A stretch of 64,000 nt of DNA, taken from Alicyclobacillus pomorum DSM 14955. GTDB lineage: Bacteria; Bacillota; Bacilli; Alicyclobacillales; Alicyclobacillaceae. The stretch spans positions 1 through 64,000 of the forward strand of contig NZ_AXAR01000009.1 of the NCBI RefSeq assembly GCF_000472905.1, in the 5' to 3' direction. The position numbers and the translations under genes were made by a program. The first letter of the stretch is position 1. Each line of letters begins with the position of its first letter. Shown piece after piece: positions 53,131-62,402 of this stretch. Under the pieces are notes generated by a model that did not search any database, was not told where the DNA came from, and was given only the letters and a program-made list of their open reading frames with translations.

Positions 53131-53451
53131 CTACAGAGTCTGACAAGCTTTCAAAAGGCGGTACACCTTGTCCACCGATTCAAACGCGTATACCTTGTGC
53201 AGCACCTCGTTGCCCTCAGCAATCACCAGGCAAGGGACGCTTTCGATTTTCCATGCCTGCACTTGATTGGGAAACCGGCTCACGTTGCATGCGTAGACCG
53301 TCGTGCCTGGCAGAGCTTCCATGGCCACCGTACACATTTTCTGCGCGAGTTTGCATGTCCCACAGAGCGGCGTGTAGAAAAAGAACGCCTGCTTGCCTTG
53401 AGTGGACTGCAATGCAGACGGGAGCTCCGTCTCTGTCAGTTCGCGAAACAT
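53131..53451 (-). CDS. Thioredoxin-family protein (YtpP-like)
   Basis: A 106-aa thioredoxin fold with the redox site C-G-T-C at 30-33 in F-Y-T-P-L-C-G-T-C-K-L, the cis-Pro loop as S-V-P-C-L-V-I, and a C-terminal helix. A Cys (position 74) right after the cis-Pro is unusual and shared by YtpP-like proteins. It is cytosolic, with no signal peptide. It probably acts as a general thiol reductase or in stress response. It lies 24 nt upstream of the LacI gene on the same strand. Confidence 0.85.
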   Translation of the reverse strand: MFRELTETELPSALQSTQGKQAFFFYTPLCGTCKLAQKMCTVAMEALPGTTVYACNVSRFPNQVQAWKIESVPCLVIAEGNEVLHKVYAFESVDKVYRLLKACQTL

Positions 53452-53531
53452 TCGCTGTTCACCCTACCTCATGATGGCACAACTCGGAATGGCTTGCCAG
53501 TTTGCTATGATGGGATGTGGAGGGGTGGAAC

Positions 53532-54278
53532 ATGTACGTAATCAAGGCGCTCGTTGGATGGGTTTTGCCACCAGGATTACTCATCCTCGCGGCTGCCCTA
53601 CTTGCCGTGTGGGCACAGAAGTGTCAGCAGCGTCGCCTGGCAACAGCCCTCATGGGCTTCGCAGTAGTCTTTTACCTTTGCTGCATTCCGGCCGTGGCAG
53701 ACGGACTGATGCGCGGACTGGAGCAGTCTGTGCCGCATCCGAGCGCGGTGCACGGTGACGTACTGGTCATGCTGGGCGGTGGCGCGACGCCGGACACACC
53801 GGACGTGGACGGCGTGGGCATGTTGTCCTCGTCCGCCGAAAGCCGCCTGTTCACCACACTGCGCTTGTACCGGGAGACGAAGCTTCCGATTGTCCTCTCT
53901 GGCGGTCAGGTGTACCCGGACGATGGGGTGGAAGCAGACATTGCCCGTCGCCAGTTGATAAGCATGGGGGTACCTGCGGCAGATATCTACGTCGAGGACA
54001 AGAGTCGGAATACAGAGGAAAACGCGAAGTACACGCGCAAAATCCTGGCAGAACACCACTTTCAGCATCCGGTGCTCATCACGTCCGCGTTTCACATGCG
54101 CCGGGCGGTGCTGGATTTTGCGAAGGAAGGTGTGGGGGTAGAAGCGTATCCGTGTGATTATCAAACGAGTGCGAAACCGAAGTGGTACGTGAATCAGTTT
54201 GTGCCGAGTGGCCAGGCGATGGACTTGACCTGGACGGTCCTTCACGAGTACCTCGGCATCGTACAGGCGGCCATCTAG
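53532..54278 (+). CDS. YdcF/SanA-like (DUF218) membrane protein
   Basis: A 248-aa protein with two N-terminal membrane helices (V-G-W-V-L-P-P-G-L-L-I-L-A-A-A-L-L and A-L-M-G-F-A-V-V-F-Y-L-C-C-I). A DUF218 domain follows, with V-L-V-M-L-G-G-G, L-P-I-V-L-S-G-G, E-D-K-S-R-N-T-E-E-N-A and L-I-T-S-A-F-H-M-R-R-A. The family is linked to envelope biogenesis and polysaccharide or undecaprenyl metabolism (ElyC-like), without firm activity. ATG 53532 lies 7 nt after GGAGGGG; GTG 53517 is the alternative. Confidence 0.87.
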   Translation: MYVIKALVGWVLPPGLLILAAALLAVWAQKCQQRRLATALMGFAVVFYLCCIPAVADGLMRGLEQSVPHPSAVHGDVLVMLGGGATPDTPDVDGVGMLSSSAESRLFTTLRLYRETKLPIVLSGGQVYPDDGVEADIARRQLISMGVPAADIYVEDKSRNTEENAKYTRKILAEHHFQHPVLITSAFHMRRAVLDFAKEGVGVEAYPCDYQTSAKPKWYVNQFVPSGQAMDLTWTVLHEYLGIVQAAI

Positions 54279-54309
54279 CCATCCGCCACATCACGTGCAG
54301 CGGATGGCT
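54277..54309. terminator. Hairpin between ydcF-like and panC
   Basis: AGCCATCCGC (54277-54286) and GCGGATGGCT (54300-54309) form a perfect 10-bp stem overlapping the stop of the DUF218 gene. It separates two converging genes. There is no clear T-run. Confidence 0.6.
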
Positions 54310-54351
54310 GGATGGGGTGAGGAACAGGTTCCGACATGGGGCCGGAGTCTG

Positions 54352-55221
54352 TTAGAGCGTACGCACTCCGTCCGACCTGACGTCCAACTGGAAGTTGTCA
54401 ATCAGTCGCGCTTTCCCGACGTAGGCGGCGATGGCCAGCATGGTTGGGCCAGACAGCCGTTCGGGGGCTTCCAGCGTGTCCAGTGATACGGCCTCCGCGT
54501 AGTCCAGACGGACGCCGGGTTCGGCTGAGACCACCTCGGCCATCGCCGAGGCGACGACGGACGGAGATCTTTCCCCTTTTTCCAACAGTGACTTCCCGTG
54601 TTGCAGCGCCCGGTAGAGCACGGTGGCATGTGGGCGTTCTTCTTGCGTCAGGTAGACGTTGCGCGAGCTTTTGGCCAGTCCGTCGGCTTCGCGCACGATA
54701 GGCACCGCCACGATTTGGATGGGGAAGTTCAAATCCTCGACCATTCGCCGAATGACGGCCACCTGCTGACCGTCCTTCTGGCCAAAGTACGCCCTGTCCG
54801 GTTGAACGATGTGAAACAACTTGCTGACCACGGTGGCGACGCCGCGAAAGTGGCCGGGTCGGGTCTTGCCGCAGAGTTGCGTGCTGAGCGCTGGGACTTC
54901 GACCTGCGTCACCATCGGTTTGGGATACATTTCTTCCACGCTCGGAGCGAACAGTATGTCGCACCCGTGCGCGGCTAACAGCTCTGCGTCGTGCTGAAGA
55001 TCCCGCGGGTAGTTCGCAAAATCTTCGTTGGGGCCGAATTGGAGCGGGTTGACGAACACGCTGGCGACCACGACGTCGTTGTCTTTGCGCGCCGCGTCGA
55101 CCAGTGCCATGTGGCCTTCGTGCAGGTAACCCATGGTCGGGACGAGTCCAATCCTCTTGCCGGCACGCCGCTCCTCATTCAGGTGTTTGCGGAGTTCATG
55201 GATGTGATGAATTTGAATCAT
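54352..55221 (-). CDS. panC: Pantothenate synthetase
   Basis: A 289-aa enzyme joining pantoate and beta-alanine with ATP. G-L-V-P-T-M-G-Y-L-H-E-G-H (about 25-37), with the HIGH-like H-x-G-H, V-F-V-N-P-L-Q-F-G-P-N-E-D, Y-F-G-Q-K-D and the KMSK-like K-S-S-R-N-V-Y-L are all present. Its ATG overlaps the panB stop (ATGA at 55218-55221). It ends the DUF2520-panB-panC operon; panD for beta-alanine is not in the window. Confidence 0.96.
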   Translation of the reverse strand: MIQIHHIHELRKHLNEERRAGKRIGLVPTMGYLHEGHMALVDAARKDNDVVVASVFVNPLQFGPNEDFANYPRDLQHDAELLAAHGCDILFAPSVEEMYPKPMVTQVEVPALSTQLCGKTRPGHFRGVATVVSKLFHIVQPDRAYFGQKDGQQVAVIRRMVEDLNFPIQIVAVPIVREADGLAKSSRNVYLTQEERPHATVLYRALQHGKSLLEKGERSPSVVASAMAEVVSAEPGVRLDYAEAVSLDTLEAPERLSGPTMLAIAAYVGKARLIDNFQLDVRSDGVRTL

Positions 55222-56075
55222 AGCGGTTCACCTTTCAACAGAGGTTGTAGTTCGGCGTGTTCATCCGGCTTCAGGTACACAGTCTGATCTGGACCTGGGA
55301 ATGCGCCGGATTGCACTTCTTCGACGTAGGATCTGGCGGCCTGCACAATCGTGTCCGCGAGATTTGCGTAGCGCTTGTTGTGTTTCGGAATGTACCCCGA
55401 CGTGAAACCCATCATATCGTGAAACACGAGAACTTGTCCGTCGCATCCCGCGCCTGCACCGATGCCAATGGTGGGAATGGTCAGCCGCGCTGTGACGGCT
55501 TCGGCGACCTCAGCGGGAACCATCTCCAGGACGACAGAAAACGCGCCGGCTTGTTCCAGCGACGTGACGTCGTCGAGCATTTTCTCCACCTCAGGTTTTT
55601 TACGCCCTTGCACGGAGAAGCCACCGAGTGCGTGAACGCTTTGTGGCGTCAGACCCACGTGCGCCATCACGGGAATCCCCGCTTGCACCAATCGGTAGAC
55701 CGACTCCGCGACTTCCGCGCCGCCCTCCATTTTGACCGCGTGTGCGCCGCCTACGCTCATGAGGCGCCCCGCGTTTTTCAACGTCTCCTCCACGGACACC
55801 TGGTTGGTCAAAAACGGCATGTCGGCTACGACCAATGGGCGCGTGACTGCGCGCGACACGATGCTCGTGTGGTACAGGATGTCTTCCAATGTGACCGGCA
55901 GCGTGGTATGCATGCCTTGCACCACCATGCCCAGCGAATCGCCAACCAGCAGCGCGTGTACGCCTGATTCTTCGAGCAATTTCGCAGTTGGGTAGTCGTA
56001 GGCAGTGACCATGGCAATCTTCTGGCCGGCCTGCTTCATGTTCAGAAACGTGCGGACGGTGACTGGTTTTGACAC
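55218..56075 (-). CDS. panB: 3-methyl-2-oxobutanoate hydroxymethyltransferase
   Basis: A 285-aa ketopantoate hydroxymethyltransferase using methylene-tetrahydrofolate. M-V-T-A-Y-D-Y-P, V-G-D-S-L-G-M-V-V-Q-G with the metal Asp, V-V-A-D-M-P-F, V-K-M-E-G-G, V-M-A-H-V-G-L-T-P-Q-S, V-L-E-M-V-P (catalytic Glu region) and G-I-G-A-G-A-G-C-D-G-Q-V-L-V are conserved. The start is GTG 56075, 8 nt after GGGGGG and one base after the DUF2520 gene. Confidence 0.96.
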   Translation of the reverse strand: MSKPVTVRTFLNMKQAGQKIAMVTAYDYPTAKLLEESGVHALLVGDSLGMVVQGMHTTLPVTLEDILYHTSIVSRAVTRPLVVADMPFLTNQVSVEETLKNAGRLMSVGGAHAVKMEGGAEVAESVYRLVQAGIPVMAHVGLTPQSVHALGGFSVQGRKKPEVEKMLDDVTSLEQAGAFSVVLEMVPAEVAEAVTARLTIPTIGIGAGAGCDGQVLVFHDMMGFTSGYIPKHNKRYANLADTIVQAARSYVEEVQSGAFPGPDQTVYLKPDEHAELQPLLKGEPL

Positions 56076-56076
56076 A

Positions 56077-56949
56077 CTACATACCCCCCAGAACGGATGT
56101 GAAAAGCTGTTGGAAGTCCTCCCACTGTTGCTGCGAGAGACTTTCCTTGCTGCGGGCCACGTCCGCCGTGGCCTTCCCCAAGGCAGCGTACACAGACAAT
56201 GCGGTGGGGTTGTGTTGTAAAGCGCTTAGGTGCGCATTCACGGTGGATAGGTCTCCTCGTTCGACAGGGCCAGTGAGCGCTGTTGGCAAGCCGAGCTTGT
56301 CCAAATTGTCGACCGCGCCGTGAAGCAGTGGCAGAAGCGCTTTCAGACCGTCCGGCAATCCTGAGACCTGCGCTGCTACCGAGGCGAGCGCCACCACTGC
56401 ATTCGATGCGAGGGCGGCCGCCGCGTGATACGCAGGGCGCTGATCCGGGCGGATGGAGAGGGGAATTCCACCCCAGGCTTCAATCCACTGCTGGGCGAGC
56501 AGAACGGCGTCATCGTCGCCATCGAGCGTAAAGTAAACGCCTTGAAAGAGCGATGCGCCTTTTGCAGGGTCGGCAATCGTTTGCAGCGGGTGCATGCACA
56601 GCCGCAGCGCTCCACGCGATTCCACGGGCTGAAGCGCTGCAGCGCTGAGGGATCCCGCTGTATGAATCATCACTGTCCCGTTGTCAATCCACCCTTCGTC
56701 CGCCAAGGTCTCTGCCATGACTGTCACAGCCTTGTCTGGGACGGTGAGGAGGACGACGTCGGCTTCGCGGACGTACGGTGCGAGCGCTTCCCAGCCTATG
56801 ACAGGTACCCCCGTCAGAGACTGGTACTGTTGGCTTGCCCTGCTGTCAGGGACGCGTCCGTGTGCCGCGAGCACCGAGTGACCCAGCGACGTGAGCGCGA
56901 GAGTGAGTGCAGTTCCCATGCGGCCGGGGCCGAGTACGACGAACTTCAA
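56077..56949 (-). CDS. Rossmann-like / DUF2520 protein, candidate ketopantoate reductase
   Basis: A 290-aa NAD(P)-binding protein. The N-terminal dinucleotide loop is V-V-L-G-P-G-R-M-G-T-A-L, then V-L-L-T-V-P-D-K-A, V-M-I-H-T-A-G-S-L and M-H-P-L-Q-T-I. The C-terminal helical DUF2520 part has Y-H-A-A-A-A-L-A-S-N. The start is probably TTG 56949, 9 nt after GGAGG; the frame runs to 57015. As first gene of the panBC operon it fits the NADPH step between PanB and PanC (ketopantoate to pantoate), as proposed for PanG-type enzymes. This is inference, since canonical PanE is a different family. Confidence 0.75.
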   Translation of the reverse strand: MKFVVLGPGRMGTALTLALTSLGHSVLAAHGRVPDSRASQQYQSLTGVPVIGWEALAPYVREADVVLLTVPDKAVTVMAETLADEGWIDNGTVMIHTAGSLSAAALQPVESRGALRLCMHPLQTIADPAKGASLFQGVYFTLDGDDDAVLLAQQWIEAWGGIPLSIRPDQRPAYHAAAALASNAVVALASVAAQVSGLPDGLKALLPLLHGAVDNLDKLGLPTALTGPVERGDLSTVNAHLSALQHNPTALSVYAALGKATADVARSKESLSQQQWEDFQQLFTSVLGGM

Positions 56950-57076
56950 ACGCTGCACACCTCCGAATGGAACTGCAAACATGCCGCGCATCTTGTGCGC
57001 TGGATATGCATCCAAGCGCTTTCAAGTGCACGGCAACATTGTAGCAAATGGCTTGATTCGATGAAAACGGACCGTC

Positions 57077-57748
57077 TTATACCTCGCAGGCTAAGACTTC
57101 AAGGACTTTGTTCAACATGGCGCTCGCAATCACTTGATGTCCCTCATCATTCGGGTGGATGGGGCGGCAAAACGGCGTGGCGAGGTCTTGCATGTGGCCG
57201 GTTCGATACTGGGCAATCCACTCGTGTTCATGCCCCAAAAACAGGGAATACAGGTCCACGACGTGACAACCTGAGCGAGAGGCAGCCCAGGCAATCTGCT
57301 CGTTGAGACGAGTGACCGCACTGACGGCCACGTGTGCATGGGGCAGGGGGTTGTACAGTGTCCCCACCACAACACACGGGATGCCCTGTTCCTTCACGAG
57401 CTCCAATACGTGCGCCAGCATGTGCCCACACGAATCGACGGCGCGGGAAATCGCCTGCATGGTGGCAGGGTGGGACAGGAAGCTGTAGTAGCGTCGGCGC
57501 AGGTCGTTGCCGCCAATGAGTACCGTGACCACGCGTGCTTGTTCCCACACCTGCGTGTCAAGGCTGCGCATGGTGCGCAGCAGGTTTTGGGTCGTCCAAT
57601 GCGGACCGGCGATGGACTGCCACCCCGCGCAGAGTGAACTCTGCGCGAGAGCGTCTGCGACCCCTTGCGCGAATCCGTTGGCGGGGGCCGTTGCCCCCAC
57701 GCCGCATGTGATGGAATCGCCGAGTGCCAGATAGGATGTGCGAGACAC
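57077..57748 (-). CDS. SGNH/GDSL-family esterase
   Basis: A 223-aa hydrolase. Block I is Y-L-A-L-G-D-S-I-T-C-G-V-G with the nucleophile Ser, block III I-G-G-N-D-L, and block V H-P-N-D-E-G-H with the catalytic Asp-His. GTG 57748 is chosen because AAGGGGAG lies 7 nt upstream and the conserved fold begins right after it; the frame extends 43 codons more without support. No signal peptide is present, so it acts in the cytosol. It is a lipase or acyl-esterase of unknown substrate. Confidence 0.87.
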   Translation of the reverse strand: MSRTSYLALGDSITCGVGATAPANGFAQGVADALAQSSLCAGWQSIAGPHWTTQNLLRTMRSLDTQVWEQARVVTVLIGGNDLRRRYYSFLSHPATMQAISRAVDSCGHMLAHVLELVKEQGIPCVVVGTLYNPLPHAHVAVSAVTRLNEQIAWAASRSGCHVVDLYSLFLGHEHEWIAQYRTGHMQDLATPFCRPIHPNDEGHQVIASAMLNKVLEVLACEV

Positions 57749-58262
57749 GATAAACTCCCCTTCAAACCCGCTGCGGCGGAAGGTCGGGTGAATTTGTACG
57801 CCGAATTCCCCTAGGTCTGGACTTTTGTCCCTGACCTCCATTTGTCCCGCCGCATGTATTAACAGTGTGTGTAGCACTCACTACATTTTCAGATAGTCCC
57901 GGGTTACACCACCACGACTTGCACCACGACGACCGCCGTCTGATGCAAAATCACCACGGGTAACTCGTGCGGAGGAGGCGGAAGTCCTCCTCATTTATCA
58001 TTTCGGTACCGTATGCAAAGGGTATGTCTGTTGCCACCTCCGGATCACATCGTCGTGCCTGAAGACGCCCCACCTGTCACGGGACGTTCACGCGCTTCCT
58101 CTCACGACTCCTACCATGCTATGTTCAACCGACAAGATGCGCGCGGGACAGTGTCTACTATCTGTTCCATTCAGTCAGCGTGGAAGAGGGGAAAACACTT
58201 GGACAAGCCCGACAAACCGCGATTGATGTCGAATGATGTCTAATAGTGATAATTTACCGTTA
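57749..58262. other. Intergenic region between SGNH and opp genes
   Basis: About 500 bases with no credible gene. GAGGAGG (57972-57978) and CCTCCTC (57986-57992) form a 7-bp hairpin followed by ATTTATCATTT, perhaps a terminator of a short transcript. A 76-codon frame at 58013 lacks a ribosome site and looks like chance. Confidence 0.4.
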
Positions 58263-58270
58263 AAATTTTG

Positions 58271-58317
58271 TTGACAGTTGACGATCTACTACGAATAATA
58301 GTTTACAGTCAACTATT
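58271..58317 (+). promoter_or_regulatory. Promoter and operator-like repeats of the opp operon
   Basis: TTGACA (58271-58276) and AATAAT (58294-58299) are spaced by exactly 17 nt, an almost perfect sigma-A promoter. AATAGTT (58297-58303) and AACTATT (58311-58317) form an inverted repeat over the -10 box and start site. AGTTGAC (58276-58282) and GTCAACT (58308-58314) form a second one embracing it. Confidence 0.7.
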
Positions 58318-58438
58318 AAGACTATTTGAATGATCTTTGAATTTCAACTGTGAGACATCGCAGCGTTCCGCAATGCAGCGGACGCCTGTGAGAGGCGCAC
58401 TCGTACGCCGCAGATGCAGAAAAGAAGGATGTGAAGGG

Positions 58439-59419
58439 ATGAGTGGCGCACCACTTTTGGATATTTCCGATTTGAGGATTTCGTTCAAGTCGGATACGGG
58501 GTATATGAACGCGGTGGCAGGTGTCAGTCTCTCTCTCAGGCCTGGGGAAACCGTAGGTTTGGTCGGAGAGTCTGGCTGTGGAAAAAGTGTCACGTCGCTG
58601 TCCATCATGCGGTTGCTGCCCAAGACCGCGAAAATCGAGGGTTCCATACGTTTTGAAGGCAAGGATTTATTGGGCTTAAAAGAGTCTGAAGTGCGCAAAT
58701 ACAGAGGGAACGACATTTCGATGATTTTCCAAGAGCCGATGTCCGCCCTCAATCCTGTCTTGCGCATTGAGGATCAAATCAGCGAACCGCTGCGCATGCA
58801 CCGCAAAATGTCCAAGCGGGAGATGCATGACCGCGTCGTGGAGTTGCTCCGCTCGGTCGGTATTCCACGCCCAGAACAAATTGCGAAAGAGTACCCGCAC
58901 CAGCTGTCCGGTGGCATGCGCCAGCGCGTCATGATTGCCATGGCGATGGCGTGTGAACCGAAGCTGCTGATTGCGGACGAGCCCACGACCGCGCTCGACG
59001 TCACGGTCCAAGCGCAGATTCTCGACTTGTTGCGCCAGCTGCAGGCCAAAAACAACATGGCGCTGTTGCTCATCACGCACGACCTCGGCGTGGTCGCAGA
59101 GATGTGCGAGCGCGTCATCGTCATGTACGCGGGCAAGGTTGTTGAAGAAGGGGATGTTCGCAGCGTCTTTCGCAACCCGCAACATCCGTACACCGTTGGT
59201 CTCCTGAATTCGATTCCAAAACTGACCGGAGAGAGAGAACGCTTGACCCCGATTAAGGGCAACGTGCCTTCGCTGGCCAACATGCCGGTGGGGTGCCGAT
59301 TCGCACCGCGCTGCCCCTTCGCCAAGGAGATTTGCCGCACGGAGCATCCTCCACTGACGAAAGTGGCCGCAGGTTCCCGGGTGAGTTGCTGGTTGGCAGA
59401 GGAGGCTGTTGCACAATGA
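58439..59419 (+). CDS. oppD: Oligopeptide/dipeptide ABC importer ATPase (OppD/DppD)
   Basis: A 326-aa ATPase. Walker A is G-E-S-G-C-G-K-S, the signature L-S-G-G-M-R-Q-R-V, Walker [13 protein letters not shown] and the switch H-D-L-G-V. The C-terminal oligo_HPY extension has the four-Cys cluster region [10 protein letters not shown] and C-R-T-E-H-P. ATG 58439 sits in the conserved position; the frame reaches 58337. It is the first gene of the D-F-C-B-A operon, and its stop overlaps oppF (ATGA). Confidence 0.93.
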   Translation: MSGAPLLDISDLRISFKSDTGYMNAVAGVSLSLRPGETVGLVGESGCGKSVTSLSIMRLLPKTAKIEGSIRFEGKDLLGLKESEVRKYRGNDISMIFQEPMSALNPVLRIEDQISEPLRMHRKMSKREMHDRVVELLRSVGIPRPEQIAKEYPHQLSGGMRQRVMIAMAMACEPKLLIADEPTTALDVTVQAQILDLLRQLQAKNNMALLLITHDLGVVAEMCERVIVMYAGKVVEEGDVRSVFRNPQHPYTVGLLNSIPKLTGERERLTPIKGNVPSLANMPVGCRFAPRCPFAKEICRTEHPPLTKVAAGSRVSCWLAEEAVAQ

Positions 59420-60384
59420 CAGAGACATTGCTCACGGTATCAAACCTGAAGAAATACTTTCCCATTCGAAAAGGCGTGCTTCGCCGCACCGTCGGATACG
59501 TCAAAGCGGTGGATGATGTCAATTTTACTGTGCACAAGGGAGAGACGCTGGGGATTGTCGGAGAGTCCGGGTGCGGTAAGTCCACCACCGGGCGCTCCAT
59601 CCTCAGGCTGATTGAACCGACGAGCGGAGACGTCTTGTTTCAGGACAAAAACCTGACCAAGCTCTCGAAGAGCAGCCTGCGTCATCTCCGTCAGAAGATG
59701 CAGATTGTCTTTCAGGACCCGTATGCTTCGCTGAATCCCAGGTACAAAGTGGGGAAGATTCTGGAGCGGCCGATGCAAATTCACGGGCTGTATACCCCCG
59801 CGGAGCGCAGCAAGCGAGTACGGACGTTACTCGAACGCTGCGGCCTCGACCCGTCGGCTGCCAACAAGTACCCGCACGAATTTTCCGGTGGGCAGCGGCA
59901 GCGCATCGGCATTGCCCGTGCCCTGACGTTGAATCCAAGTCTCATCGTCCTCGATGAACCGGTCTCGGCGCTCGACGTTTCCGTCCAGTCGCAGATCATC
60001 AACTTGCTCGAAGACCTGCAGCAGGAGTTTGGACTCACGTACTTGTTCATTGCGCACGACCTCAGTGTCGTTCGGCACATCAGCGATAGGATTGCCGTCA
60101 TGTACCTTGGGCAAATGGCGGAGTTGGCGGAAAGCCTGGAGCTGTTTGACAACCCGCTCCACCCGTACACACAGGCGCTTCTGTCCGCCATTCCAGTTCC
60201 AGACCCGGAGGTCAAGCGGGAGCGCATTCTGCTCCGCGGAGATCTGCCCAGTCCGGCCAATCCGCCGTCTGGATGCCCGTTCCACACGCGGTGCAAGGAC
60301 GCAATGGACGTCTGCAAGGCGAAAAAACCGGTTTGGAAAGAAGTCAAGCCGGGACACCACGTGGCCTGCCACCTCTATTCGTAA
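59416..60384 (+). CDS. oppF: Oligopeptide/dipeptide ABC importer ATPase (OppF/DppF)
   Basis: A 322-aa second ATPase. [10 protein letters not shown] precedes Walker [25 protein letters not shown] is the Q-loop characteristic of OppF, followed by the signature F-S-G-G-Q-R-Q-R-I, Walker [13 protein letters not shown] and the HPY motif with C-P-F-H-T-R-C. It starts within the oppD stop codon and lies 28 nt before the permease gene. Confidence 0.94.
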   Translation: MTETLLTVSNLKKYFPIRKGVLRRTVGYVKAVDDVNFTVHKGETLGIVGESGCGKSTTGRSILRLIEPTSGDVLFQDKNLTKLSKSSLRHLRQKMQIVFQDPYASLNPRYKVGKILERPMQIHGLYTPAERSKRVRTLLERCGLDPSAANKYPHEFSGGQRQRIGIARALTLNPSLIVLDEPVSALDVSVQSQIINLLEDLQQEFGLTYLFIAHDLSVVRHISDRIAVMYLGQMAELAESLELFDNPLHPYTQALLSAIPVPDPEVKRERILLRGDLPSPANPPSGCPFHTRCKDAMDVCKAKKPVWKEVKPGHHVACHLYS

Positions 60385-60412
60385 ATCCGTGTGAAAAGGG
60401 AGGAAATACCCC

Positions 60413-61324
60413 GTGAACAACGTTGCTCTTGAACCGTCCCTCTCACCGGGTGCAGGGTCGGTCACTCAGACAAAAAGAAAGTTTGAATTACTCAAGTTTG
60501 TGAAGCGGTATCCATCGGTCGTCATCGGCGGCCTGATTGTCCTGGTCATGGTCATCATCGCGCTGTTTGCGCCGGTCATCGCCCACTACGATCCGCTCAA
60601 GCCGATGCCGGATGGCCTGACCCAGCTGGGGGCGCCGAGGCCGCCTAGCCACGAGTACATCCTCGGCACCGACACGCAAGGCCGAGACGTGTTTTCGCGC
60701 GTCCTATTTGGTGCCCGCGTGTCGTTGGAAGTCGGGTTCTTCGCCGGGCTCATCAGCCTCTTCATCGGCGCGCTGCTCGGGGTCATCTCGGGGTATTTCG
60801 GCGGTTGGGTAGACATGGTCATCATGCGTATCACCGACATGGTGTTGGCGTTCCCGTTTCTACTCTTCGTCGTTGCGTTGGTCGCAGCGCTCTCGCCGAG
60901 TGTGCACAACGTATTCATCGCCATTGGCGTGTTCGGTTGGGCGCAGATGGCGCGCATCATCCGCAGCCAGGTGCTGTCCGTCAAGGAACTGGAGTACGTG
61001 CAGGCGGCAAAATCCTTGGGCGCATCGGCCTGGAACATCATCTTCGTCGAGGTGCTGCCAAACGTCGTGACGCCGGTCATCATCTACTTGGCGCTCGCCA
61101 TTGGACAAAACATTATGCTGGAAGCCGCGCTCAGCTTCCTCGGGTTTGGCGTTCAGCCGCCCAACCCCAGCTGGGGGAACATGATTCAGGAAGGCATGGG
61201 CTATTATCAACTCGCGCCATGGCTGATTTACGCCCCGGGTATCTCGCTGCTCGTGGCTACGATTGGATTCAATCTGCTCGGGGACGGTCTTCGCGACTGG
61301 CTCGATCCGAAGGTTGGAAAATAG
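60413..61324 (+). CDS. oppC: Peptide ABC importer permease (OppC/DppC)
   Basis: A 303-aa permease with an N-terminal cytosolic stretch, six helices and the EAA loop E-Y-V-Q-A-A-K-S-L-G-A-S. The subunit-specific signatures L-G-T-D-T-Q-G-R-D-V-F-S-R-V and L-S-F-L-G-F-G-V-Q-P-P-N-P-S-W-G identify the C-type subunit. GTG 60413 is 7 nt after AAGGGAGGAA. It is followed at 12 nt by oppB, reversed from the usual B-C order. Confidence 0.93.
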   Translation: MNNVALEPSLSPGAGSVTQTKRKFELLKFVKRYPSVVIGGLIVLVMVIIALFAPVIAHYDPLKPMPDGLTQLGAPRPPSHEYILGTDTQGRDVFSRVLFGARVSLEVGFFAGLISLFIGALLGVISGYFGGWVDMVIMRITDMVLAFPFLLFVVALVAALSPSVHNVFIAIGVFGWAQMARIIRSQVLSVKELEYVQAAKSLGASAWNIIFVEVLPNVVTPVIIYLALAIGQNIMLEAALSFLGFGVQPPNPSWGNMIQEGMGYYQLAPWLIYAPGISLLVATIGFNLLGDGLRDWLDPKVGK

Positions 61325-61336
61325 GAGGGAGCTCGC

Positions 61337-62257
61337 ATGGCATCATATATCATCCGGCGGCTCATCGGCGCTGTCGTCGTTCTCTTCGGCATCTCCATCA
61401 TCACGTTCATCATCGCTTACGCAGCGCCTGGAGATCCCGCACGCCTCATCGTGGGTGCGAAGGCGCCGCAGAGCGTGGTGGACGCTGTGCGCCACAACTT
61501 AGGACTGGATCAGCCGCTGCCCATTCAATACATTCACTACGTCGGGCGGCTTCTGCAGGGGAACCTGGGCTTTTCGTACCACAACAACCTGCCCGTCACC
61601 GAGCTGCTGGGGCAGCGCCTGGGAAACACCGTGCAATTGGCCCTTGGCGGCTGGATTGTTGAGTTAATCCTGGGGATTCCGCTCGGTATCTTCGGCGCGC
61701 TGTACCACCGCCGCATTGCAGATTACATTCTTTCGTTCCTGTCGCTGGTCGGAATTTCTATGCCTGTGTTCGTGTTCGGCATGTGGCTCATCCAGAACGT
61801 CGCGCACGGCCTCGGCATTTTGCCTCTGGGCGGGGCTGGAGGCATTTCGCATTTGATTCTTCCGTCCATCACCCTGGGTGTCACCGGTATGGCGTTCTAT
61901 CAGCGACTCATGAAAAGTTCCATGGTGGAAGTCATGGGCCAGGATTACATCCGCACCGCGCGCGCCTTTGGCGTCCCGCCGCGCCGGGTCATCACCCACC
62001 ACGCGATGAGAAACGGGCTGTTGCCCGCCGTCACCTACGCGGGGATGGATATCGCACAGCTGTTCGGCGGGGTTGTGTTGACGGAAACGGTGTTCAACTA
62101 CCCGGGCATTGGACAACTTGCCTGGCAGTCCATTGAAAACCTCGACTTCCCAGTCATTATGGCGACCGTGCTGCTCGCCGCGGTGTTCGTGGTGGTGGCC
62201 AACTTTGTGGTCGACATCGTCTACTCCGTCATTGACCCGCGCATCAGCCTGAGCTGA
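61337..62257 (+). CDS. oppB: Peptide ABC importer permease (OppB/DppB)
   Basis: A 306-aa permease. The N-terminus M-A-S-Y-I-I-R-R-L-I-G-A-V-V-V-L-F-G-I-S and P-G-D-P-A-R are typical of the B-type subunit, with the EAA loop D-Y-I-R-T-A-R-A-F-G-V-P-P and the C-terminal N-F-V-V-D-I-V-Y-S-V-I-D-P-R-I. GGAGGG lies upstream of the ATG. A spacer of about 145 nt separates it from the binding-protein gene, which has its own ribosome site. Confidence 0.94.
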   Translation: MASYIIRRLIGAVVVLFGISIITFIIAYAAPGDPARLIVGAKAPQSVVDAVRHNLGLDQPLPIQYIHYVGRLLQGNLGFSYHNNLPVTELLGQRLGNTVQLALGGWIVELILGIPLGIFGALYHRRIADYILSFLSLVGISMPVFVFGMWLIQNVAHGLGILPLGGAGGISHLILPSITLGVTGMAFYQRLMKSSMVEVMGQDYIRTARAFGVPPRRVITHHAMRNGLLPAVTYAGMDIAQLFGGVVLTETVFNYPGIGQLAWQSIENLDFPVIMATVLLAAVFVVVANFVVDIVYSVIDPRISLS

Positions 62258-62402
62258 GACAGCGTTTGGTGGAACAAACTTTTGCGAGAAAGGGGCGATG
62301 CCCTGCGGCACAGGAGGAATCTCCGGGAGGCCGCAAGCCATTTCTCAGCAATTATCAAAACGTTTCATCCATTCTCGATGAGAAAAAGGGAGGCTTCATG
62401 TG

